Below are positions 27,080 to 39,200 of a stretch of DNA of 64,000 nt, piece by piece (the stretch's first letter is position 1; each line of letters starts with the position of its first letter). The notes beneath the pieces are model-generated. The model saw only the letters and a program-made list of their open reading frames with translations. It did not search any database and was not told the DNA's origin. The stretch is from Trichoplax adhaerens (taxonomy: Eukaryota; Placozoa; Uniplacotomia; Trichoplacea; Trichoplacidae): NCBI RefSeq assembly GCF_000150275.1, contig NW_002060944.1, forward strand, positions 4,227,080 through 4,291,079, in the 5' to 3' direction. Both the position numbers and the translations under genes were made by a program.

Positions 27080-28603
27080 CTGGCAAAATTTTGGCTTTCG
27101 GTTCCAAAACAGATAGAAAATTAGATCAATTTTGTTCAAATGCACAGCGGTAACTAAGAGTATTCTACAGTGTGAATTCTTTCTAATGAGTGATTTTAAC
27201 ATTTCATTTATAACTCATAAATACACGTAGGCTGAGCATGTTGTGTGTTGTCAATACGCGTTGTCTTCCAATACTGTCGTACTACATCATAGCATATTAT
27301 GACAGATGAATATAATTTAATTTAATTTCAATTATTTAATATCTATCATTAATTAGAATAAAAAAGGTAAAAATGATGGCAAATGATGGCTTTGACATAT
27401 TCTTTTATCTTTACTTAGGCTTGTAAGGTATTCTACTGTAATTACTCTAGTGACGTATTTTAAAAATGTCAACACTAGGTTTATCAACAGATTCAAATAA
27501 CGAACGCCAATCATCATTAATAACTATAGACATTATTGCTAATTATTAAATTTGTTTGGCAGTTAAATATTAACGTCTTCACTCCTTGATCATTTCATTT
27601 GTAGCATAATGGATTCGATTTAAAATTCCTAAAGAGGAACTAGTCAGTCGAGTTTGATCACTTGTCACCATATCTGACTGGACATGAATAAATAAATGGT
27701 TGAGTATGTCCGCGTCAACAAGTTGATTCTCGTTGATCGATAGCATGGATAATATATATCGATGGAAAGTTGTCATTTCAAACATGTATGATAACCTATT
27801 CTAGTATTCTGATATGATATAAATATCCATGATGTCGTCCATTATTATCCTTTGCACTGTACTCATTATTGGGTGACGAATTGCAAATAGTCCTAGCTAC
27901 AAGATAATTTCTAATTCATTCTCACCATTTTCAGGTTGAAATTTATAACCTGGAAAGATTACTGTAGTTATTGATGTACTTGGCCAATACTATTATCGAT
28001 AAGTACTTTCTAGGCTTGCATAATGCTTGTCTACATTGATAATAAGCTATCTGGCTGGACTTGATCCTTTAATGTAAATTTCATGCAAATCATTCCTAAC
28101 CATGGATATCAATTGTATTTTATTTATTTATACGATGATGATTGACTGCTATCGCTCGTAAGAGAACGATCGATAGTGTCTAGAAAAAGATGATCAACGA
28201 CTAGAGTGATATCGATCGATATCCAACAAGTAGAAATAGTGCAGATCGATTGCAAATTGCACGATGTAAGTCAATTGATGATCGCTTACCTAGCATCGAA
28301 TTCAGTACTATCATCGAGGTATTTGGATGATTCCATAATTGATCTATAATTGCAATTTTAAAAATAATCTTGAGTCAATGTACTTGAACCACTTTGACAG
28401 TATTATCGACGCAAGTTGATTGATGATGGCAATCGCTTGAATATAATCTTCCAATCTAAATACTAGATCAAGCAGCACTAGCTACTCTCGATCCAGCTCA
28501 AAAACATCTAGGTAATAGACTGTCTGTTGTAGGTCTTTTCCCACAAGTAATAATGGACGCTTTGCAAGGAATTGGCTTTGCTCCTTTTTCCAACCTGAGA
28601 TAG

Positions 28604-28624
28604 AATTAATTAATTAATTAATTA
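28604..28624. repeat. (ATTA)n simple repeat
   Basis: About five perfect copies of the tetranucleotide ATTA in an intergenic spacer. Confidence 0.85.
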
Positions 28625-29056
28625 CGCTGAAAGGACAAGCGATCTAGTCCAGGATACTACTCCTAATCCCCGATAGACGACGAAGATCAGTATACCAATT
28701 GGATAATGATGGCGGCCAGCGACTTCATTGACTGCTAAAAGTAAACAGTAAACGACGTCTCAAAGCGTAGTAAATACGCGCTACTACCCCACTTGATGGC
28801 ACGGATATTACTTCACTTTGACTGGACTCCAACACCTGTTTCAGTCCTACTCTTCTTTTTGTAACGGTCACAAACGAGACCAGATGGACTGGCCAAAATT
28901 TGATTTTTGACTTTTTAACGGTTTTATCCTTGTACCAACTTGGCGACTACGCTGGGCAGTCTAATGACACTGTCCACAAGCACTGTACGCGTACCCAACT
29001 TGACTTGACAGTATGGTCATCCAGTACTGACTGGGAATGTCCATAAGGCGTCCGTC

Positions 29057-29555
29057 TGTAAGGCGACGATGGGTTATAGCGGTGCTCTACGGCGGACTCG
29101 ACGAGATCAGCTAACGATCGAGAAATAGTCGCTGAAAGGCGATATCATTGATTTTGAATGGGAAATTGCACCTTTTTAGTACATAAGGCGACGATGGGTT
29201 GGAGCAGTGCTCTGCCGGACTCGACGAGTGCTGACTAGTACTCTACTGCTCATACTGCACAACTGCAGAATGGATCAACTAGATCAGCTAACGATCGAGA
29301 AATAGTCGCTGAAAGGCGATATCATTGATTTTGAATGGGAAATTGCACCTTTTTAGTACATAAGGCGACGATGGGTTGGAGCAGTGCTCTGCCGGACTCG
29401 ACGAGTGCTGACTAGTACTCTACTGCTCATACTGCACAACTGCAGAATGGATCTACTAGATTAGCTAACGATCGAGAAATAGTCGCTGAAAGGCGATATC
29501 ATTGATTTTGAATCGGTTTCAAGCATTCCAAATTTGCAAATTACACCTTTTTAGT
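29057..29555. repeat. Tandem repeat, 177-bp unit, about 2.7 copies
   Basis: The landmark ACGATGGGTT occurs at 29066, 29191 and 29368. Units two and three are nearly identical over 177 bp. Unit one is 125 bp because it lacks an internal block of about 52 bp (GTGCTGACTAG... to ...GGATCAACTA). The third unit diverges after TTGATTTTGAAT, where about 28 bases are inserted before the shared tail ACACCTTTTTAGTACAT. No open frame runs through the array, and it is more GC-rich than its surroundings. Confidence 0.9.
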
Positions 29556-30600
29556 ACATCACTACCGATACAATGAGCGATGCGATACTCGTATACGGTC
29601 GATAGACATATTTTCTACTATTACACGACGCTAATTTACCATACAATTTGTTATCGTCATCAATTCTAGTAACCATAGACGAATAGCAACACTATACGCG
29701 CGTATATACAGCATGGACCGATGTGCTTCTCCTAGAGTTTCATGAAAACAATCTATAATCATGTTCTTCTGCTGTTGTATCATGTACAACTAGAAACGTG
29801 ACATTGAAAAGCAATAATAGCGTCTTTATTTGCTGAAAAATAACTATAAATACGGACGGTAAACATCCATCGGAGGCTTCACTGATAATAATTTATTAAA
29901 TATATATATATATATAACCGATGCAGTACTCAACCTGCTGTACTGTACAGCTAGATACATTATTATGATTACCATCAATCATGAAAGCTTCCTTAAAATA
30001 CACCATATACACTTGTACAGTATTGTACATTCCTAATTATAATAAGAATCACTTATAATTCATAATTTATAGATCATTAACATGCACACACAGTAATTAT
30101 GTAATACCAGCATAATCAAAATAGATAACGTAATAGTGCAGTTCAATTCCTATTACGTACTAGTAATTATACAAATATTACATACATACAGTACAATCAT
30201 CTGCTTGTGAATACCAATATACATCATAATAATGGCAGCATTACATGCTTCCAAGAATAAATCCATTGAATGGGGAATTAAATGAGTGAAATATTGCATT
30301 ATTGTAATACAACATAGTGTCGACTAGCCATTGGAGATAATACATCAGTATAGTTCACAAATCAGGATATTTTCAAAGATTTACACGACCAGATTTATTA
30401 TTATCTAATCATTGGGGATAAAATATCACTGTATTGAAAAAAAATTGATTGATCCTAATTTACAGAACCGAATAAATACAAGCAACGATACCAATTTTTA
30501 CCTTCATAATAAGACAGTATAGATATACTTATATATGTCAGTATATAAAATATGATTTGCAGGTTGCACAAGCACTATGATAATATGCGTATTCTTCTTA

Positions 30601-33600
30601 TTAAAAAGTTCTTCTTGGATTCCCAACTTTAGGTCGAATCTTATCATAAAAGAACTTTTGCTGCACCACTTTTCTACCTATTGTTTTATCATTTAATTTT
30701 TTCCCTTTAACAAGAGTCGATTCTTTAATTCGTTGAAATATAGCTAATGCAAACTCATAGAATTCATTCTCCATTTTCCAAATTTTACTTTTTTGCATTG
30801 CATTTATAGTAGCTTCAGATGGAGGCAATTTGTATTTCGTTTTTCTCGCATGAGATTTACTGACTGGAAACAATAAGCCATCGTTACAAAAATAATAATT
30901 CAATACGTCATATACCTAACATGGTGACCATTTTAAAACAGCAGCATAACCAATTGAAGCACTTACATGTTAGAAACCTGTTTGTTGCGCCCTTAAATAA
31001 TTTGGGAAGGGTAGCTTCAAGTACATTGATGAAACCAGTAAGGTCCTCAGTTACACCTACTAGTAGATACTTGTGGAACAAATTATGTTTGGCTTGTTGC
31101 AGAGCCCACTCATTGCCAGGAATCCTAATATGAATATTTATCGACGTGATCAATAAAATCAATACTAAGTAATAGGATCTTAACGAAGCCATTTACCAGC
31201 ATTGCGTATGATGACCACAAAAAAAAGGAATCTGAAGCCAAAGTTTTTCAGGACGACAATCAGGTAGATTTTTTGCTACACACTCATCAAACGTCTGCAT
31301 ATTTATAAGATTTGCATGTCTAGTATCAATTATACTATATATTGAATCACGATATTTATAGCAGTATCTTTTGGGCATACAGTAGTAATGCTTACTATTT
31401 TATCGCCCATCTTTCGCCGATGTAGATGTGGCCTAAAATCATCTCCATAACGAAGAAAATAATAAAACGAAACTAATCTATCCAGTGGTTTTCTTAACAC
31501 ATTAATATATATAGGCCGGTTGAATGCACCATACCTAGGATAAAATAGGAAAGCATACGACATTAGCTATCATAGAAAACATGTTTTATCATTAAAAAAA
31601 AAGTATTAACTAATAAACGGTTTATCTAGCAAATTTAAAATGCAGCTCTTCGTCTAAGATGAAGAAAATATCAAATCAAATCAAGGGTTTACTTTTCAAA
31701 ATCGAGATAAGCTAAATGACCATGGAAAATAGCAGGCTGCATTTTGCTCCAGCTTGTTATATTCCTTATAAAACGTCCCTAAAGATGACATCGTCAATTA
31801 CTGTAAGTTACCTATCTTCATTTTCCAATATTAGCCAACAATATTCACACAAGCCATATATTTTAAATAAAAATTACAAGTACTTTAATAATGCTATCAA
31901 TAGTACGCATGTTCTATGTGATTGCACAATAGCTGGACTCATTGTCAAATACGCCATTAATTGCGAAGCGAATTAAATGATGAGCCATTAATGGTATTTA
32001 GTAAATGCTTAGCCAATATCTATAACAAATGCCAATAACTCGGTGAAATTGGCCGCAAGTGTCTGATACAAGTTCCGGCAAAGCATCACATGAATTGAAT
32101 TTTATCCGTATAATATTGACAATTAAAATTTAATTTAATTTTCTACAGTCTGACCTGATCTGCAACATGCATTACATGAGAATTCTTGCTAACATTAAGG
32201 TGTAGCACGCGAAACTTATTAATTTTACAGAGATCGTAGAATAATGCCATTACGGATGTACTTCCAGTTTTTGGTACGCGATTATATATGATAACAGTCT
32301 TCCTCTATAATGTTAACAAAGGCAATCAAATATTATTACTATAACATAAATAGAGTAACGTTTAAGGAACAAATGTTACAGAGCCATGAGTCAATAAGGC
32401 GCTATTGACCGCATAATAGGACGCATTACGAAACTAAAATTCAGGGGGCTATCTTAAATCGTTGGGGTATTGTAATTGCTGTACGCTTTAGAATGTAAAT
32501 TTCGATATTACTTTATCGGATAAAACTTGTAATTTCTGCAAGGTTAAAACTCCTGAAGCCGAAATATACCAACCGAGTGGCTGATATATCAGAATTCAGA
32601 AGGCTATATAGTATGTTTGAATACACACTTTATGTAATGTAAAATTTTTGATTAAATTAAATCTAAATTTCTCCATCACAGCTCTCGTATATAACTAAAA
32701 CTAGTACTTGGCAATACACGCGAAGATTAGATATGCTAAGATTACTATACGAAATTATATACCTTTACAGGATTGTCTTTCGCTACTTTAATCTTTCCTT
32801 TAAAGATTCCTAGAAATTATAAGCAAATCAGAGTATTATTCACTGTCAGTAAACTGCAAGACAGTAGATTCCAATCCTCAGTACAGTAGCACTTCCAGCG
32901 TAACATTTCATGAGTACTGTCTAGTGCTAGTGCTAGTGCATTTCATGAGTACTGTACTGTCTAATGTCTAGTGTATGTTCTTTCGATTTATAAAGTAGGA
33001 CAATTGACGTTCAATTAATGTAGTACGGGTATATTATAAAGCGTACTTTGACTAATTATTTAATCGCATATTTATCCATTGAGGATAGCTGAAGTAAATA
33101 TGCACTTAATTTTCCAGTATCATTGCAATCCGTTGTTATCAATGCTAACCCTAACACTACAGTGTACCGTAGTGCAGATTAGAAATAAGTCAATTGTGCC
33201 TGTCGATGTTACATTAAAATTGAAATGATGATTATTACTACCATTGAAAAATTAATCAGATTCATTATTGTAAATCAAATCATCTTGCTAGGGATTTGTT
33301 AATACTGTATTATCCATTTCAGGTATATTATTAAGACCATATAGCCCAAACTTGCATTACAGTATTGTTCACTGGATAGTCTACAGTCCTGCATTTTGAC
33401 CGTTGCATGTACGCGTACGTTGATAAGCCGTTCAAAATGACTGTGAAGTTTCATAAAATTACAGTACTGTAATACCATTTGCAAAACTTGCTGTCAAAAA
33501 TTGTAATATTCTATTTGTAGTGGTAGAAAATAGACCAAATGCAGTACAATATACGAAAGTCTATTTCTTACTTGTACTGATTCATTTAATTTATCCATGT

Positions 33601-33833
33601 TGTACTGTAATATCAATATCTTGTAGATTCATATTATATACGATGCAATAGTGGTTTTCAAACAAAGAAACTGAAATTGATATATATATATATATGTATG
33701 TCGAAATATTACTGTTGATTGCTTCATCATGTTCAGTCAGAGTGGTCTTTAAGTTCTGGATCTGGATCTGCTGGGTAAGCAGTAAGACAATCATGAAGAA
33801 GCACAAAACAACCACAGGTGCTCTACTATTCAT
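30601..33833 (-). CDS. HS2ST1: Heparan sulfate 2-O-sulfotransferase, eight exons
   Basis: Golgi type II membrane enzyme that moves sulfate from PAPS to the 2-O position of iduronic acid in heparan sulfate. Exons (minus): 33833-33713, 32809-32769, 32304-32155, 31778-31693, 31534-31396, 31294-31197, 31124-30967 and 30863-30601. Their lengths sum to 1056 nt with every phase matching, giving 351 residues (human 356). Residues 6-20 form the signal anchor ([15 protein letters not shown]). The PAPS 5'-phosphosulfate loop is [20 protein letters not shown] holds the two catalytic-region histidines. The 3'-phosphate loop is [32 protein letters not shown] and [13 protein letters not shown] are family signatures. 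The chosen ATG follows an in-frame upstream Met at 33890 that would only lengthen the cytosolic tail. It is head-to-head with the RNF26-like gene. Confidence 0.96.
32903..32968. repeat. Short direct duplication in HS2ST1 intron 1
   Basis: CATTTCATGAGTACTGT followed by CTAGTG-type units occurs twice about 34 bases apart, with a CTAGTG triplication between. It lies in the intron between coding exons 1 and 2. Confidence 0.6.
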
Positions 33834-35038
33834 TTTCTTGATTCCACGTTGCTGCTGCTTGACTAATAGGCAGTACCGCACTGATTGCAAGCTGAAGAGG
33901 AATTAGACTTGCCAACCCCAAATCTCAACTCGATCGATCATCCGTTTCTCTCTCTCCAACAACTTTAAATATTATTATTCACTGGATTTACTTGAACAAG
34001 GGCTATCAGCATGGAATCATAACATGCGTTCATTCCAATCTATTGACTGTATATATATCGTATGTCGGGATTGCTTTTGATTACGACTATCGGTACTTTA
34101 TTCTGCCGCTGTTTTCTTTTTGCATTTAAAAATTGACGAGTACAGATGGACAGGACAGTATAATAGGTTATACAGTACAGTATAATGCAATGCGAGCATC
34201 CACAGTACAGTACAGTACTGTACTGTACTGTACTGTACAGTAGTCTGCAGAATACTGTAGAATCTGTCTCTGGCAGTCAGTCTAACTTTCTTTTTTAGAG
34301 GACATTTGAGTGAGTACAGTACTGTACTGTACACGGTAACATTGCACATGCGTACTACTGGACTGTCGCTCAACGATGAACACCATCGTGGAGTGCTAGA
34401 TTCTTGCTTTTTTTTTCCAAACACCGTTTTTTAAAATGACAAAAAATGGATTGTTGCTTCGCCAACGGAGGGATCGTAGTTAAAACCTATCCAATTCGAT
34501 TCGTTCGTTCATTCCGCCTTTCAGTCTCGAGAAATCGATAATAACGCGATAGGCACATTTAGCAAGCGTTTGATTGGATGAAATAATCTTGCGTCATTAC
34601 GTCAAGTCCCTTTTTTTTTTAGCTGTCCATCATGACGTAATGTACTGTAGTTTACATCATACAGTACAGTACAGTAAATTACGCGTTCTGTGCCAGCCAG
34701 TCATTCCGTACTATTAATAGTGTGCACAGTGGACAGCATACTGTAATAACAAACACCTATCAAAGCGATACACGTCTACAAAAAGTGGATGAAGAAAATG
34801 GACGCCAATGATGGCATGCAAATTTATAAATAGAAAAGAAAAATGGATCTTAATTCCACGTACTTATAAGTTTACTTGTCTTAACCATGGATATTATCCA
34901 GTAATTTGGGGGATTACAATCGAGTTCGAATAAGGTCGTAACAGTTTCAGCTTGGGTACTTTGTCAAAGATTGCTTTTGTCTTCACCAATTTCTACAATT
35001 CTTACTGTTGATGAAAGTTTGTTTTGAATTGGAGGAAC
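33834..35038. promoter_or_regulatory. Divergent spacer HS2ST1 / RNF26-like
   Basis: A 1.2-kb head-to-head spacer that must carry the promoters and 5' UTRs of both genes. It contains CTGTA/TACAG repeats (34140-34340 and 34640-34680). A CAAT-like or TATA element cannot be assigned with confidence. A 108-codon minus-strand frame at 34098-34424 is mostly translated repeat and is not a gene. Confidence 0.5.
34140..34340. repeat. CTGTA/TACAG array with a 30-bp perfect palindrome
   Basis: Arms ACAGTACAGTACAGT (34202-34216) and ACTGTACTGTACTGT (34217-34231) are exact inverted copies with no spacer, inside a longer run of the pentamer that switches strand again at 34240. Related copies flank it at 34165-34190 and 34315-34335. 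This could extrude as a cruciform. Confidence 0.9.
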
Positions 35039-36265
35039 ATGGAGATTGAATTAATCGATGTCCTATGCGATATCTGTGGTATAATCACTACAGCAGTTGT
35101 TTCAGTAGGTCGTCTCCTAATGGATTTATTCTTGAATGGACTACCGTTATGCATACAAATGTGTAGCGTTGTTATTACATTGGTGTGTTATTTAATGCAG
35201 CAAATGCCTATGATAGTAGCATTGATAGCAGATAATACCTTTAATATTTGCAGTGCACTTCTCAACATATTAGCTAATGGATCAGCATCAATGTTAAGAT
35301 GTGTCAATGTTGACAATGTGTATGAATTGATGGTGGATACTTCACTAACAATAACAGACCCGCTGCATTGTATCATTGCAACGGGATCTAGTGCCTTAGC
35401 AAGCTTATCAAGTTTGTTGTTGACTTCGCTTGACTATACCGTCTCTATTCTACTGACATGTCAGAAGTTTATTGCCTTGCTGTTTTGTGGAATTATTTTT
35501 TATGTCCTCAATACTATTTACTCCTGGCTATGGAACCTATTGTACTTATTAATTGTTTGCATGATTATTATTCTATGTGTAAAAATTACTATCAAATTGC
35601 TAAAAATGAATGCTGGAAGGATAATAAGAAGTATTCTTCAACCATGTTTCAACGCATTCTATCAACGTATTTCATCATCATGCGCTACAGAAAGTTTCCG
35701 TTTTCAAAATGGCCCAACCGAAGATCGAAACCAAGTGCAAACATGTGACGCTTCCGCTATAATCACATTAATAAAAATGAACTCTAGAAGGCTTATAAAA
35801 AGCATTCTTCTTAAATGTTTCATGGCATTCCGAAATAATTTATCTTTATCAGCTGCAGAACGCTTCCATTTCCAACATGGGCCAACCGAGAATCGAAATC
35901 AATTACAAAGAAATAATTCTTCCGCTAGAATCAATAATACGATGAATCAATCTACAACTTCACAGCTACAAGCTAACCATGAGACAACAAATAATTCTAT
36001 AAGAGATGCACAGAGGCTATTGGATTGTACCCAATCTGATGATGAAACAAACGTCAATAAATTACTTGAAGAGTTGGAAAACGAAAAGGATAAAAATCGA
36101 TGTTGCATATGTCAAGATTCCGCTAGAAATGTTATTCTTATGCCTTGCCGGCATTTCTGTGTTTGTGGTGATTGCTGGGATGACGTGGTCAGATTGAATA
36201 GACGCAACGCAAGGTGTCCCCTCTGTCGAGAGATAGTAACAAATAGCATGAAAATTTTTACTTGA
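35039..36265 (+). CDS. RNF26: RNF26-like multi-pass membrane RING E3 ubiquitin ligase, intronless
   Basis: Single-exon frame of 408 codons (human RNF26 is 433 residues) from the first ATG at 35039. Residues 1-200 hold several hydrophobic segments (for example around 10-60, 95-145 and 145-190), as expected for an ER multi-pass protein. The C-terminus is a C3HC4 RING: CCIC, then PCRH, VCGDC, and CPLC, ending REIVTNSMKIFT. RNF26 also ends with a short hydrophobic tail right after CPLCR. In human cells RNF26 anchors perinuclear endosomes to the ER and acts on STING; that role here is only inferred. Between the membrane part and the RING is a 57-residue tandem duplication not known to me from RNF26. 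Assignment rests on architecture and the RING tail. Confidence 0.75.
   Translation: MEIELIDVLCDICGIITTAVVSVGRLLMDLFLNGLPLCIQMCSVVITLVCYLMQQMPMIVALIADNTFNICSALLNILANGSASMLRCVNVDNVYELMVDTSLTITDPLHCIIATGSSALASLSSLLLTSLDYTVSILLTCQKFIALLFCGIIFYVLNTIYSWLWNLLYLLIVCMIIILCVKITIKLLKMNAGRIIRSILQPCFNAFYQRISSSCATESFRFQNGPTEDRNQVQTCDASAIITLIKMNSRRLIKSILLKCFMAFRNNLSLSAAERFHFQHGPTENRNQLQRNNSSARINNTMNQSTTSQLQANHETTNNSIRDAQRLLDCTQSDDETNVNKLLEELENEKDKNRCCICQDSARNVILMPCRHFCVCGDCWDDVVRLNRRNARCPLCREIVTNSMKIFT
35602..35943 (+). repeat. In-frame 171-bp tandem duplication inside the RNF26-like gene
   Basis: Two consecutive 57-codon units start at about 35602 and 35773. Shared residues include KMN-x-x-R-x-I-x-SIL, CF-x-AF, then RFQNGPTEDRNQ in the first and HFQHGPTENRNQ in the second. 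The DNA copies are clearly related but diverged, while the motif GPTE-x-RNQ is kept, so the duplication is not very recent. Confidence 0.9.
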
Positions 36266-39200
36266 TTATTACTTTTAATGTCAATAGGAAAAAAAGGAGA
36301 AACAATACTAGATAGTATTAGAAGTGAACGCTTATCAATAATTTATCATAAATGAAAGGTAATGTTTTACCATCGTGCTATTTTTCAAACAGATAATACG
36401 ATTATCAAAATCGTTTAGGCTCACACCTAGACATAGCAAATGTTAGTTTAAAGTTTTTCTCACCCAATTCAACCGAAATAGTGCTGTCTAGATACTCTCT
36501 CAAGTTACGTAATGGCACCAACGAACGAACACTATTAATATCTAGTATTTAAATGATCATGTAATAAATTTACGGTAGACATACATTGCACGATTATAGT
36601 TTTGATATCGATCTGGTAATTTAATTATTTTACATGCGTGTATTTATTTCACTAATCGTAGTTTACAGATTCATCGGTAATATCCGAGTAAATTATTGGT
36701 AAAGTATTCGTTCTTGTATTTAACTCTGTATCAATGACGTACAGTACTATCCGTTTGATGGCATTAATAATCTAAAACGATGCCCGTGTACAGTGAATTC
36801 TAGCTGTACTTGGATATCAATTTGTAACATACTTGTATATGACGCGCTGCAATTACTTATGCATATGTAAAATTGTATATACATATTATCCTAATCAACG
36901 TACTGTGGATGTATTTTTTTTTCATTCTAACTGGATTATATTATATATCACATTAAAGTAAATTAATATTCATATTGCTCTCGGCTATATCAATTAACAA
37001 ACAAAATCTTAGACTTTAATCTTTCTTTTGCAGATTTGCACGTCAATGATGTTACTTAAAATTATATAAGATAGGTATCTGAAATAACGAAGTATGATAT
37101 ATACGTGTGTAGGAAAGATTAACAACTCAGCTCGTTTATTAACTACTTTTCGGGCAACATTTAAGACATCAACCGTGTCGATCTCCCAATGATACGAGCA
37201 TAGTAGCAAAATGATAAATTAAGAGCACTCTACTAGTTCTAGATAAAGCTTTACTGTCGCTCCCTCTATCAGGCTGCAAGCGTATATCCTAGTAGTGTAT
37301 GTTTATACGAAAGGATTTCAATTAAATACTTCTAAAGGGTATTGCTCCATCGCATACTTTAACATAAAAGATACCAAGGTCGATATTTCTATAGATAAAA
37401 AAGTGCATTGAGAAACTGTATCCCTCCCTTTTCCTTGTACAATCTAATCCGAAATTACAATATTATCTTCAACGTGATCATAATGACGTTCTAACAATTG
37501 AAAACAGAGAATAGCACGAATATCGATTGTATTAAAAATAGCTGTGTAAAAGTATGAATTATTAATGGTATGTCCATTTACCGGTTTAAATATGGCATCT
37601 GTCGATACTTCTCAACATCCTGTGGTGGTACATATTAATAATTAGTAAATAGATGGGGTTGGAGGGTTAATATAAACAAAGCGATATATCTGTATTCATT
37701 TTGTATTTTATGAAAGAAGCATTCATTATTCGGACGGGCATACGGACGGGGGACTCGTCACCAAATCAAAATAGTTATATGTATGCATTGGGATGATAAT
37801 AGAACATCAGTAGACTAAACAGAAATTTTTATCACTGTGAATACCTCATCGTTAATTAAATATACGAATAGACGCCCAAAATATGACATTAAATAATGCG
37901 TTTTTAATAAGATATGAAATGGAATTTTTATTTTCACCCGTGCAAATGTACCATTTTGTATTGTTTTAAATTGTTAAATCCAAAGTAAGTTTAAGTAACT
38001 ACTACACAATAAACGATGGTCAATTGCTACGAATACGACCACAACAGAAGGAAACTGCTACTTCTTAGTATTCGATAATTTTTTTACAATCAAATATGTA
38101 AATAAATCCTGTTTTTTAATAAATGCTCAATGTGCTATATTAATTTACTATTAGTGCATCGATATTTTTAGCATACATTTCATCGCATAGCCCTAAAATA
38201 TGAATGATACTTCCTATACCAGCTTAACTTGATAATAGTCATACCGTGGCTTTACTCTTAAATATGACTAGAATTGTTGAGATCGCATGCATCAAGAATA
38301 AAGGATACTATTCTAAATATCCAAGCTGCCACATCACCACAAAGACAATGCTATAAGTAATATAAAGCACTATTATAATGTAAATATTGTAGCTATACAT
38401 ACTGTAATTATATTTTAAATTATGAATTTAATAGTGAAGACAGATCCATTAATAGACACATCGAAATTTTATAAGAAAATACGTGAACAATTTTCCTGCG
38501 CCTATTGTTAAGTGAAAATGGGTTAATTTAAACACACTTCTAATAGAAAACGCTAGACAATCTCATACGTAGCTGTAAGTTACCAGCGATAAATTGTATT
38601 ATCTATTTCTCTGTGTGTCTAGCTCAATCCTTAGTAAAATAATTTTAGTGATAACTGGTTCATGAAAGATAAGCGCAAACAAGAAAAAAATCTTTTACGT
38701 ATTGCCAAATTTTTAATGCTATTACTTGAAATTAATTAAATTGAATATAGAGTAGCTCACTGACTGGTAGACCATATAGCACTGCAATATAGGAAATAAG
38801 AAATAACATTGACTGTAGAATGAAATACCGAGGCTGGTAGAAACATTGTATTGATCAGAAATACACACAGATGTACGAAGATTATAATTGTAGTCTGATC
38901 CCGGTGTTCATTTTTCTTAACAATACGATATGTAGATGTCTATTGATTAAAGATACATTGCTATATTAGCTCTTACGTAGCATGGATATGTGGGCATATG
39001 AGCAAATATCTGATGATAAATATTTATAGTCAAAACTGGGTACTTTCTAATGTATATTTAGTTTCATGACTACGTTTTTCATAGCTTGTTGATAAATGAC
39101 TCGCTTAAAATGCAAATAGTATTGTAATTAGACTAATGCTAATAATGGTAAGGTATCACTACAGTAAAAATTATTATAAGTATGAGAAGATTATTACAGT

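Larger units (their letters stand above)
27080..30600. other. Intergenic region between HS2ST1 3' end and the CDK5RAP2-family gene
   Basis: Should contain the 5' exon and promoter of the CDK5RAP2-family gene and the 3' UTR of HS2ST1, neither of which I could delimit. It holds the 177-bp tandem repeat at 29057-29555, an (ATTA)n run at 28604-28624, the 14-bp palindrome ATATCGATCGATAT near 28209, and a (TA)n run at 29899-29916. No other exon is supported. Confidence 0.5.

Noticed and set aside
27579-27785. 68-codon minus-strand frame upstream of the CDK5RAP2-family gene
   Set aside because: Tempting as a first exon, but it ends at a stop, shows no clear donor in the right phase, and has no family similarity.
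34098-34424. 108-codon minus-strand frame
   Set aside because: Largely the translation of CTGTA repeats (Tyr-Ser-Thr-Val patterns); lies in a promoter spacer.
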